Shown here: positions 11,801 to 23,800 of the stretch, in pieces | How positions within the stretch are numbered: the first letter of the stretch is position 1 | Layout of the letters: every line of letters begins with the position of its first letter | Assembly: GCF_963678635.1 (NCBI RefSeq) | Contig: NC_087067.1 | Location: forward strand, 15,017,018 to 15,081,017 | Direction: 5' to 3' | DNA: 64,000 nt | Source of the DNA: Symsagittifera roscoffensis | Lineage: Eukaryota > Xenacoelomorpha > Acoela > Convolutidae | The notes under the pieces: generated by a model | Told to the model about the DNA's origin: nothing | What the model saw: only the letters and a program-made list of their open reading frames with translations | Database searches by the model: none | Program-made: the position numbers and the translations under genes

Positions 11801-14800
11801 AAATCAAAAAATGAATGCTAGAGAATTATAATTCTCAGAAAGACCAAATACACATCTCTTCTCTCCTTGACTAAACTTACAACAAAAACTGCTCTATATC
11901 TCAGAAACATAAAGAATGCATCTCTCCGGAACTCTACAAATCTACTATTTTGCTTCCCGGAAGTTCTCTGCTTGTTTTCCAAATTGAGTTTTTTCTCGAA
12001 AAGCAAGAAAAATATTATTTGCTTTGTAAAAAACGAATGACTGGATTGTATCAATTGTGTTTTACATAAATGACATTAGCGCTGTAAACTGTTTGAGTTT
12101 TTGAATGACATCACCGAAGCAAGAATCTGGAACATATTGAGGTCCTGTATTACATTAGAGACCCTGTTAGTGTCTTGGGACCTTATCACACTTATACCTG
12201 TTTTGTATCTAGACTCCGTATTTTGTCACATTGCATTACAAGAAAGACCAAATACATCTATTCTCTCCTTGACTAAAATTACAACAAAAACTGCTCTAAA
12301 TCTCAGAAACATAAAGAATGCATCTCTCCGGGACTCTACAAATCTACTATTTTGCTTCCTGAAAGTGCTCTGCTCGTTTTCCAAATTTAACTTTTTTCTC
12401 GAAAAGCAAGACAAATATTATTTGCTTTGTAAAAAACGAATGATTTACGAAAACTTCCATGGAGCGGGAAAAAAACAGATTTATTTTCTAAAGAATGAGA
12501 AATTGTTCTATACAACAACAGAATTCTTTGAGGCCTGATCAGGGACCCTGCTGCTAATTTCTCTATAACACTTGTACCTTGGAACAGTTTTAAACTTATT
12601 TGGATTTTTTTCCTGATTTCATACAACTTCGACACAGTTTATTTGCTTTTTTCATGCAAAATGAGCATTTTAGGGATTGCATTTTGAGAAATAAGATTTA
12701 AAAAAAGAATCATAATAATGGACTTAGTTATAATGGATCTACTTAACAATCTCCCCAACTATTGTATCTACTAAATAATATCCACCCCTGTAAATAAAAA
12801 CAGTAAAATCGCACTAGAGCGTTGTATGTAAATTTATATTTTGCTGCATTCTGATTGGTCGAAAACTTGCTGCAATCTACTTGAAATTTTCCCGCTTCTC
12901 TTGAAAAAGGGGGGGGGGGATTGTTAAGTAAATCCGTTACAATTTGAACATTTAAAAAAGCTGGCTCATTGCGACGTCAAGCTTGGTTTTAGAGAGAAGC
13001 ACACATTTAGGCTCGCTCGCTTCCTAGTTATGTTCCAGAAAATTTTGTGGCAATAATTCAGAGACAATTGTTGCCGGCTCAAAACTTATATAAAATATTT
13101 GTTTTTCTGGAATTCAGCGACGAACGCGCTCAGGCCGTAAAAGCGAATTCCATAAAATATTGGTGACTTTCAGAATTTACCATTGGATTGCAAAGTCATT
13201 TTAGTCTTTTCGGGTTAAAGTGTGAAAGAGGGGTCCCTACAAAACTAAGTTTTCCAGGGGAGTCCCAAACCACTCTAATTCGGGATGACCAAAAACGCCA
13301 ATCGTAAAGTTTTCGTACGTGGAAAATGCTAATCATATACTTTTCATACAATTCCATTAGTACAGAAAATTGCATGAAAGGTCTATGATTAGTGATTTTT
13401 CATATATGGAAATTGTATGACTAGCATTTTGTCATAAACCAAGAAAAAAGATTTAGTTTAAAAATTAACTTGGTCACAGTTTTTGGCTGGTGTCCGTATC
13501 CGAACACAAGAGACAAAGGCTTTGGTTACTCAATAGTGGAGTTACGACCTTGATTGTCTTAATTGTGTCTTACATAATTGACATTTGCGCTGTAAATTGT
13601 TTGATTGACATCACCGAAGCAAGAATCTGGAACATATTGAGGTCCTGTATTACATTAGAGACCCTGTTAAGGTCTTGGGACCTTATCACACTTGTACCTG
13701 TTTTGTATCTAGACTCCGCATTTTGTCACATTGCATTACAAGTTTTGTCTCAGGAATCCGATATTTTTCTTAGAACAAGATGAAAAAACTTCGCTGTTAA
13801 AGCACCAAATCTAATGAAAGTTCTCGAACCCATTCACGTTTATTGGAACTCGCTTCAATTGACAAAACGCGTTTCTCCAATTCACAATGGAATCCAAAAC
13901 AAGCATCGCTAAGCAGTTGTCACTTAATTGAAATGTCTCTGATTTTTAGATTTTTCTAGCATGCAAAAAGGATCCAGCCATTAAATTTTTTTTTGAGTGT
14001 TCAATGCAGACTAAACTGTCAAGTTTGTTTCAAGACTGAACTGTCAAACTGTTTTCAGGACACAAAATTCCAATTTTTTTAAAAAGTCATTGAACTAAAA
14101 AAAAACAACATGTGACCGTCAGGCTATTAGAATTTTAAAAACAATTTATCATAGGCAATTTTTGATAAAATTTGTCAATTTGAGAAAACTTGACCATAAA
14201 AAATGCTTGTTTTCCACTGAGAAATCTGATATCAAATTTTGAAGTTAGAAGCTGATCACGTTTTTTTGTGTTTTTTTATGCTATGCGATAGCTTTCTTTT
14301 TACCAAAAAAATGAACCGTACTTATTAAAAAATCGAAGTCAAATGTGAGCGTGAATAAATTTAAAGTTTTTCCTAAACAAAAAAAAGAGATCACGACCTA
14401 GATAAGAATCTTTACTACGTTCGTTAATTTTGAAAAAAGAAAAGGTCACAAAAACAAAAACATTTCTGTGGTCCTCTTTATCTCAATTTATTGATTGATC
14501 CATATCAAAAACTTTTATTTTCACCTAAATTCACCTAAATTCCTCCAAAACTGCACGGAAAACAAAGGTTTAATGAATTTTTGCTGTAATTACAATTCAG
14601 CTTACAAATTTGTAGTTATAGCAAAATAACTAAAAACTATGACTCAAAAGGTTAGGTTATTTTTTTGAAATTTTTGGCCGGCAACTAAACAATTTTGTCA
14701 GTTTTTGAAGGAAAAGAACTTGTCACCGAAATACCCATTTCAGTATATTTTGTTTGAAAGCCTCGTACTAACCTAATCCGAAACTGAGAAAGTAATGGAA

Positions 14801-17800
14801 TCAAGTTAACATTACGTCATATGTAAGCCAATTTAGTTTTTCTACGTCACTCTTAAGTTTTGATGGAGCTTTCTTAAGGTTGCATGTAGAAGAAGGAGAT
14901 GAAGAAGAAGGAGAAGAAGAAGAAGAAGAAGAAGAAGAAGAGATGAATTTAGAGTCAGGTTCAAATTACAAATTAGTAATCAGTTCACAGCGTCAGGGAC
15001 ACTACAGGCAGGTTTGCCTATTTAGTAGCACCCCATACCGTTTTTATTCGAATGAGGAAGGATCTGTGAAGATCTTTAATGAATTAGAAAACAACAGTTC
15101 AAAGAAAATCCGATTGCTTCTTAAATGTTTAACTTTAAAAATTTTCAAAAAAATTCCGAAACCCATTTTCAAATATTTTAATGGTTTTTTGGGATAAAAT
15201 TGTTTTTCTGCACAGTATTGTAACATTTAGTTAGCTTAACAGAAAATGCATTAGCCACCTTTTGCAAATATGCTGGTTTTACAGGCAAATTGCCTTCAAC
15301 CTTTGGATCTACTTCGAAATAGTTCAAAAACAGTATCAATTCTGTGTTCATCAAAAATGTTGCTAAATTGATCCAACTTTTTTTGTAAAAAAAATATGGT
15401 TTGTCGAGCTTTTTCTTGCGCAAGAAGAAATTTATGATGTCGACCTATCGGCTTTTTAAAAACAGTCAACAACTGAGACTGTTTTCAGACTGTTTTGTTT
15501 AGGACTGTTTTTTTATGTTTGCACAAAACAACCCCATACAACACAGTCCAGTGCATAATAGTCCGGAAAACTATGAAAACGAACGAAAAACAGTCCGATA
15601 CAAAACAGTTCTAAAACAGACTAAAGTTATAATTGTTTTTGAAAACCGGCAGGCAGTTAATTGTTTTGGTGTTTTGGTTGCCGCGAAGCTGTCACTCTGC
15701 ACAGTATTGTTTTTAACGAACGAAAAACAGTCCGATACAAAACAGTTCTAAAACAGACCGAAGTTATAATTGTTTTTGAAAAGCGGTAGGTAGTTAATTG
15801 TTTTGATGTTTTGATTGCCGCGAAGCTGTCACTGGTGATGTTAAACCGACAGTCGGTATAGTAGTTTTCTCCGTTTGAAGTAAATTTGGAATGTTTTGTT
15901 GTATCGAACTGTTTTTTGTATTGGAATGTTTTGTAAATGCACTCTTTTTAAGTTTCCCTGCTTTGGTACCACATAGATTACATAGAACTAAGAAATGCCC
16001 TATAAATAACTAATAACACAAGTAAGCATATGCAAATTTTGGGTTCCATGACAATCTACCCGACGCCAATTTATCCTATGCCATTCTACCCTACACTAAC
16101 CTACCCTATATTCCTATCTACCTATGCCAAATTACCCTATTCCAATTTGCCCCATGTTATATAAATAGTTCAACTGGTCAGCGATAACTGAGCTTCCTAT
16201 CTCGGTTTAAGGTCGGCGGTGGATAACCGGCTCTAACTTTCGTATAGAATCCTGCCCTCTGTAGGCAAGCTCGCAACACTTTGGCGCGACTGCGGCGATC
16301 ACTATTTTGCTGTTATCATTCCATCTTATTTTAGGCGTAGAGTAAATTGGCATAGGGTAAATTGAAATAGGGTAAGTTGTCCTGCTCCCAAATTTTGGAC
16401 CTAATAACAAATTTCAAACCCTTTCCTATATGAGGGAGAGGAATTAGTTAACAAAATCCAAAAGTAGTACAAACAAAAAACGAGTACTAACACAGCATAT
16501 CAGTGACCTTCTCTCCTACGAAAGGAAGCGACCACGTGAATGCGTCCATGAAGTTGGGCAACCAGTAAGGATGGGGCGTGAACTTGTACGTTTTCACGTT
16601 TATAGTGGTGTTGTCGTACTTGAGAATTGCGCCCTTGTTGTTGTACACGTCTAAGTAGTTGGGAGCCGAGAACAGTGTAAACACGGCTGGGAAGTTAGTC
16701 GATGGTACCTATGAAATAATCGGTGATGAAGTGTTACTTTGTACATTTCATAATATATGATTTTTGTTCCGACTTTCGAAGAAAATTGCGAAACATTTGA
16801 GATCTGGGCGGTTTTAGTTCAACTGAGCTTATTTGTGGGCTAGAAAAATGGTCATTTTGTCATTATATGTTATTATAAGGCAAAAAAATTGGCTCTTAGT
16901 GCATACATTAAACTATATACTTTTTCGATTTCTGAAGTCAAAGTCAAACCGCGAAAAATTAAAATTGAGCCTGAACAAATTTTAAGCAAACTAATTTAAA
17001 AAATTATCGCAAACTACATAAGACTCTGAACTACTTGCATCGACTAATAAATCAACTCTTGAGAAAGGTGGAAGAAAAAACCCCGATTAAAATAAAGTGT
17101 CCTTGATATATACCCGAGTTGGGACAAAAATTCTAATCGCACAAATTTTATGCAATTCCATAATACAGAACATTGCATGAAAAGTCAATACGAGGCCAAA
17201 CCGTGCATTTTGTGCCTTGTGAGCGGATTCCGGAACAGGCCAAAATCATATTTGTCGCGGAATCCACAATATTGTTACTTTTCTTTGATCTTCTTTGCTG
17301 TTTTGGATTCCACAAACAAATAGCTAAGACACTTTATTGCTTAAAATTGCTCCAAAAACAAGCAATTTTGCGGAATCCGCAACAAAGTTTGCGGAATCCG
17401 CAAAAAAGTTTGCGGAATCCGGAACAGTTTGTGGAATCCACAAGCAAATAATAACATGTGTTTAGTAAATTTAAGCTGTCCTGGAATCCTCAACTGTAAG
17501 TGGAATCCGCAAATTGTAAGCGGAATCCGCAATCTGTAAGTGGAATCCGCAAATTGTAAGTGGATTCCGCAAATTGAAAGCGGAGTCCGCAAATTTTAAG
17601 CGGAGTCCGCATAAATTTGCGAATCCCTTTAGATTTGCGGAATCCGCTTACAGTAGATTTGCGGAATCCGCTTACAAATACCTGTAAATTTACGTTACAG
17701 GTATTTGTACGCGGAATCCACAGAAATGTTGTAGGTGGAATCCACGTACATTTTGGAACATGTTTAAAAATTAGTCTCTGGAATCCAGGAACAGACATAG

Positions 17801-20800
17801 ACAAAATTGTGCGCCTATCCAGTGCACAGTTTGGCCTCGTAATGTTCAGCAAAGATTGGTATTTTTTATATATAAAGTTTTTAGGATTAGTGTTTTTCCA
17901 TAGACCCAAAGTGTGTTTTTATCTTTTAATTTCTTCTAAACAAAACTTTGGGTTTTGCTCGTAACCCAACACAAGTGATGAAGACTTTGGTAAATTTAAG
18001 ATTGCGTCACCAAAAGATTACCAGTTTTGTATGTACAATACTTTAAAAATGGCCTGATAATAGATGTCTCACATAAACAATATTATGTGTGAAAACATCA
18101 AATTTCTAAATTTCTCTGAGAGTTTGCGACAAAACTTTTTCAGGAAAACGGAAAAGCATTGCTTTTTTTTGTGTATCGAGGACTACGTTATGCACACAAA
18201 AATTAATTGTTGCTCATAAAAAGTTCTTATATTGACTTTAAAAATATGAAAATGAGATTAGTTTTGTGCTTAAGCAAAATACAAAAAAAAACTTTTGAGG
18301 ACAATTTCAAAACTATGTTAGTCGCCATCAAAAAATGCTAGTCATGCAATTTCTAGTTATAGAAAATGTGTGATTAGCTATATACCCAAATTTCTTTTTG
18401 ATGACTGACAGAGGTACCATATTGGGGAAAGGGGGTGTATACTTAACAAGACTCGGCTAAAATATTAAAAAGATCCGTACCTTTTTGTACATCTTATATC
18501 CCAAATCCTGAGCCTCGTGAGCTCTGATAACCGACAACAGTCCGTTGGCCTCAATGAAGCTACATGCAGCCGCATAAGAGAAGTAAAAGCTACATCCTCT
18601 AGCTGTGTTGTGGCAGAAGAATTCGTCGTTGTCTTCTTCACCGAAATCAGTCCGAGGGTCGGCCCAAAGGAGGTCACACATCGGACCACTTTTGGGGGGC
18701 TCCCGGAACCTGTAGTCGAGCGAGGGTCGAACTCAAACGCCGACATCCCAAACACGACTTAAACTCATTTGCCTAATTACTTTTTAGCACTCTCTTTTTA
18801 ATTCAAAAATTGAACAGTTTTTGCAGAAAACAAAACGGAAATTTTGTTTGTAGAACAGAAAGTTTAGACGAACCACGGTCTTTTTGAGGCTCCAAGGAGA
18901 GCTTCAAAAAACTTCTGGTTATAAAAACATTTTGCCAAATTAGTTATCGTAAAGAATTCTTTTTTCTACCTGTTGAAGAATATCTTGAACAAGTCTTGAT
19001 CTTGAATAAGTCAAAATATTACGATAGCTTTGCTTCAAATTTTCTTTTTCGCTTAACCATTTTTAAAAATAATTAAATAGGTTTTGGCAAACTTTACAGG
19101 ATAATAAACTACATTGACCGAGCTTAGAAACACCAACCTCAATTTTTGAAAACAAAAGCTTTTTTTAATCAACACTACTTCAAGGGTTGATCGCTTTTAA
19201 TAAGTCTGCTATTTGAGTTTTCGGCCCTGTCGATGCGTCTGATTTCGTCTACAGTGTGTATATTAGGAGAGAGTCCTCCATGAACACATAGAAACTTCTG
19301 GTTCATCAAACAGGCCAAGGGCAGACAGTCGAACGCCTTCATAACCTAAAAAACAAACAGTGGATCTTTTTACGCCCGCAAATAATGTTCAATTTACCAT
19401 TTGAATAGCTGCAGAAAAAAGGGAAAAATGGTTTGTTATATTTTTACAGATTAGTATACAAAATATTTGAGCTGTTTTTATAGCAGTTTATATTCCACCT
19501 GACGAACAAAACAATTGGAAAAGTTGCTGATTCGTCTTAACGCTCTATTGGTAATACCAAAAACTAGGGGCCCAGCTAAACCTGGAGGCACCTGTTTGAT
19601 AATTTTTGACTTTCTTGTACTGATGTGGGATGAAATGGGTAATTTCAAAACTTGGGCTGGACCCCAAAACCTAAGCTGTTTCTCTAATAAAAGGGTATGA
19701 GTGAAACTTTCGTGAATTCGGAATTTTCTCAAGAACATTTTTCTATCACAATTTCAGGCGTAGAGACTTATGCACGGAGGCGGAGCAATGAGCAGAACGG
19801 TCTAAGAGCAGAATGGGTCCAAGAGCAGAAAAACAGAAAAAAAATTAACTTTTATTAATTAGTACGGGCGAATATATAAAACAAATATCAGATTCGTAAA
19901 AAAAACAAGAAAATGAATAAATTATTCATGAATTGAATAATTTCATCAAATTTGTTTTTGCTGAATTAAAAAAAAATCTCAATTAAAGAACTCAAAATCT
20001 GCATAAAAATTTAGTTTCTTTGATAATATTGACTACTATTATACTCAATTTATAGATCAGCTTATGAAAGTTAGTATTTTACTGCTTTTCTGCTGTTGGA
20101 CCCATTCTGCTCTTAGACCATTCTGCTTATTGACTGGCCACCCTTATGCACGGAGGCTTTCCAAAATCCATTGCCTCAATTGAAATCTTGATACCAGATT
20201 CGGCAGAGTAGTTTTCGAGAAGAGCCAAGAAGTTTCAAAAAACGGACAAGAAATAAAAACATTACATTTTCCGAGGTCTACCAATTATTTTTTCTGTTAG
20301 AAAATTTGGACGACATCGCTTATACAGAAAACTTTTTCTCAACCCTTTCTTTTGATTGTACCAAGAACCTCAGATATGAGCTGATAGTTTTCGAGACAAG
20401 TCAAAAAATTTCAAAAAACTGTCGAAAAGTCAACATTTTGACTTTTCCGAGTTTCATAACTTTTGCACCTAGTTTTAGAGAAGTAGAATAGGTTTTGAAT
20501 AAAAATTGAGCCTAGTTTTGGAGACCAATCAAATTATTTTTATGATAATAACTGTCAAAAAATCAAAAATTTGACATTTAAGAGGGCCATAATTTTTGTG
20601 TAGAAAAATTGAGTGTAGTCAATTAGACAGAGGAGCTTCCCGCAAACTGTTCTATAAAATGAACACAAAATCTTTGATTTAGGTTAATTTTTGAGAAAAT
20701 GAAAAATAAATTCAAACATTTAGGTCAAATTCCCCCTGTCGAAGATTGTAAGAAGTGAGGTATAGCAAAAAAGACTGAGAAAATTAAAACAATTCAGGAA

Positions 20801-23800
20801 AAGTTTTCGGGAATTAATTGAGAAAAACAAAACATTACGGGAAAAGGGAAAAAAACTTTTCCAAAGAATTTCAAAAAAAAAAATTATCAAAAAAACCAAT
20901 TCCCATATTTTTTCATAATACATTAAAAAAATTGTGACTCGATCTTCGAAAGAACGATTTTTTGAATTTTCGAAAATTTGCAAACATCTAAATCGGATCA
21001 TCTAGCAGTCACTTTGAATAAAGGAACTTCAAACAAAAAATGTAGTCCAAAGTGTCAAATGGGTTAAAAAGTGAACGTGATAAGGCAAATTCGTGATCCT
21101 ATAATCAATGAGGAAATTTAGAATGAAGACAATAGATAAAAAGAACAACGAATGTTTTTTTAAGATTTTATAAAAAACTTGAAAAAACGGCAGTCATTAT
21201 CATTTTACACTGGATATAAAAAATTAATAAAATCTAGAACAGTAACTAGAAAATCAGCTGAAAACTACAACTGCAAATTAAAATCATTTGAAAGCTCTAT
21301 ATAACCGAACAGAACTCCTGAGGACAAAATAATTTTCAAAAAGAATTCAAGTTTGTGAAAATTTTGATTGAAATAAAATATATTATTTAAAAAAAGATAT
21401 AGCAAACGAACCAGACAGTCCAAACGTTTTTGAAAAAAATGACTGCGCAAAGTGACTAAAATTTGGTTTCAATGTATTGCAAATGAATTTGAAGAGTTTC
21501 ACTGAAAAAACTGTAGGAAAAAACTGAGCCGCAGTTTTGACGTCAGAGGACCGAGCCTAGAACCGTACATGTTTTCTATGTATCTACCAGCAATCAATGA
21601 AAGAAAAGTTTTCAAGTTTTGGATCCAATTAAAGGAGAGTCAGTACAGATTGCTTTTGTTTGAACACTATTCTTGCTGACAGTCAAGCGTAAAATTTCTC
21701 AGCGATCATGGATTGCGATGAGACTATGGTTTAGAGCATTTTTTGATATGCAAAAAACTGCCTCCCGGACCAAGCTTGCAAGTGATCCAATGTTGTATCA
21801 AAAGAGCTATAGTACTGGTCCAGAATCTAAAAAATTTTAAAAAAGTCTCAAAATTGAGAAGAACAAAAAAGTTGACTACGAAAAAACGATTTTTTTTTCT
21901 TGAAAAAGTATCACTCTATAAACTTCACAGAAAAACCTATAAAGCTTTGAGAAATTTAAGAATCTTCTACAATTGACAGATTTGACATACTTATCAGCTC
22001 AATTTGAGGAGACATGCAGTCTTGAAACATGCAGTCTTTTTTCATGGGAGACGACCTATTAACAAGTGTGCCGACTAGCACGCCGAATATAAACATTAAA
22101 GCCTGCAAGTTTTTGAAAAAACAGGAAAATTTTTTGGACAACCTGGAAACACCAACTGAGGGGGTCGAATGAAGCGAACTTAAAAAGAAATCAAAAGTCA
22201 AACAGCAAAAAATCAAATTTGGACGTGAACAAATTTTACTATTTTTTCCTTTAAAAAAGCACAAAAAATCACCAAGACCTATATAAGTACTCTCTACGTT
22301 CATTACTTTAAAGAAACACCAGTTAAGAATCAGTCGGAAAATTCAGACCTTTGCCCTGATATAAGAGCGCAGTCTTGTCACTGTTATCATATACTCGGCT
22401 ATTGTAAAGCAACCGGCTGTCCTTTTTTGAATCATTCTTGCAACTTGTGAAGCAACCGCCTATATCCTTTCTTCTAGCTCTAACCTCAACGTAAAAGTTC
22501 TGGGAGTACTTGACTCTGCACTCCTCTTTGAAAGTGAAGAAGGCAGTCAAGTGTCTGCACTCGTGGTTGCCCCTTAGCAGGTGCAGTTGTCTGGGGTGGA
22601 GGATCTTGAGGGAGAACAGAAACAACACTACTTCCACACTGAACATGCCTCGGTCCACATAGTCTCCTGCAGAACAGACTAAACTGCATGAAGTAGTCAC
22701 ATCAAAAATTACATATACTCAGGGGCGGATCAAGGATTTTCTCGAGGGGGGGGGGGCGGATTTTCAAAAAAATTTCGAAAAATTTTGTCGACTTTTTTTT
22801 ATTTTTAGGTCGACCAAATTGATTTTTCGAGTTCTCCCAAGGCACTGTTTTGTCCCCTTTTTTGGCCAAAGTTTCAGCGCCACAGGCAAAATTTTCAAAA
22901 AACGGACCAAAAAAGGCGTTTTTAGGCACTTTTTGGAATATTTTGACCAAAAATCGCGTTTTTTTGTGAGTATATGATATACTCACAACACATCAGAAAA
23001 AAAATTACATCAAAAACCGCAGAAACTCATGCAGTGAACCGAACATGGTGGCCGTTTTAAGGCAGAAAAACTATATGCAAAAACGTCAGTTTTTGTGAAA
23101 AAAAACTTTTGTTGCTGAAGAACTTCATCGAAAATCTGAAAATTCTTGTTCGATTGACCAGTTTTCTTTTGTATGCTGGTTTGGCCAATTGATTGTTTTT
23201 CGTGTTATAATGGTTGAGTGCGTAGCGTTACTATGCAAATTATGAATAATAAAGATATTCAAAATGGTGTTAAACATTCAAATGTGTTAATCATTCAAAT
23301 GTTCATTGCCTTATGACAACGTTAAATTAGTGCTTCAAACTGAATCTCAAAATTGGGGGGGGGGGGGGGGGGGGGGGTAGTCGCCAACTGACCTAAGAAT
23401 AGGTATCTGGTATCGGGCAGTTGTCCCCCCACATCGAATAGATGCACTAGGTCGAAGAACTGTCCGTGGATGTCCCCACAGATGGTGAGGGGTGCCTGGA
23501 GATCAAGCACTGTGCCCTCCTTCTTCAGAATAACAGAAGCCTCCCGGATGATGCGCAGTGCTGTCTCCTCCTGACAACACGAAAAATTGTAAATCGTTCA
23601 TTTATTTGCTTAGAAAAATGTACCTTACTCGGATCGTTTCTTTAGTATGAACTACCAATTGTTAAATAAAATGAGTTTCGAACAAATAGATTTTCTGAGC
23701 TCCCCTAAAATCTTATGAAAAATCCTATAAAGGCACCGTAGGCAAGTTAAAACCAAAAACTGGCCAAAATTGACCTTAGATTTTTTTTCGACAAACTTGA

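Noticed and set aside
14880-15197. Glu-rich plus-strand ORF
   Set aside because: Its start is a (GAA)n microsatellite and the rest is AT-rich with no recognisable domain.
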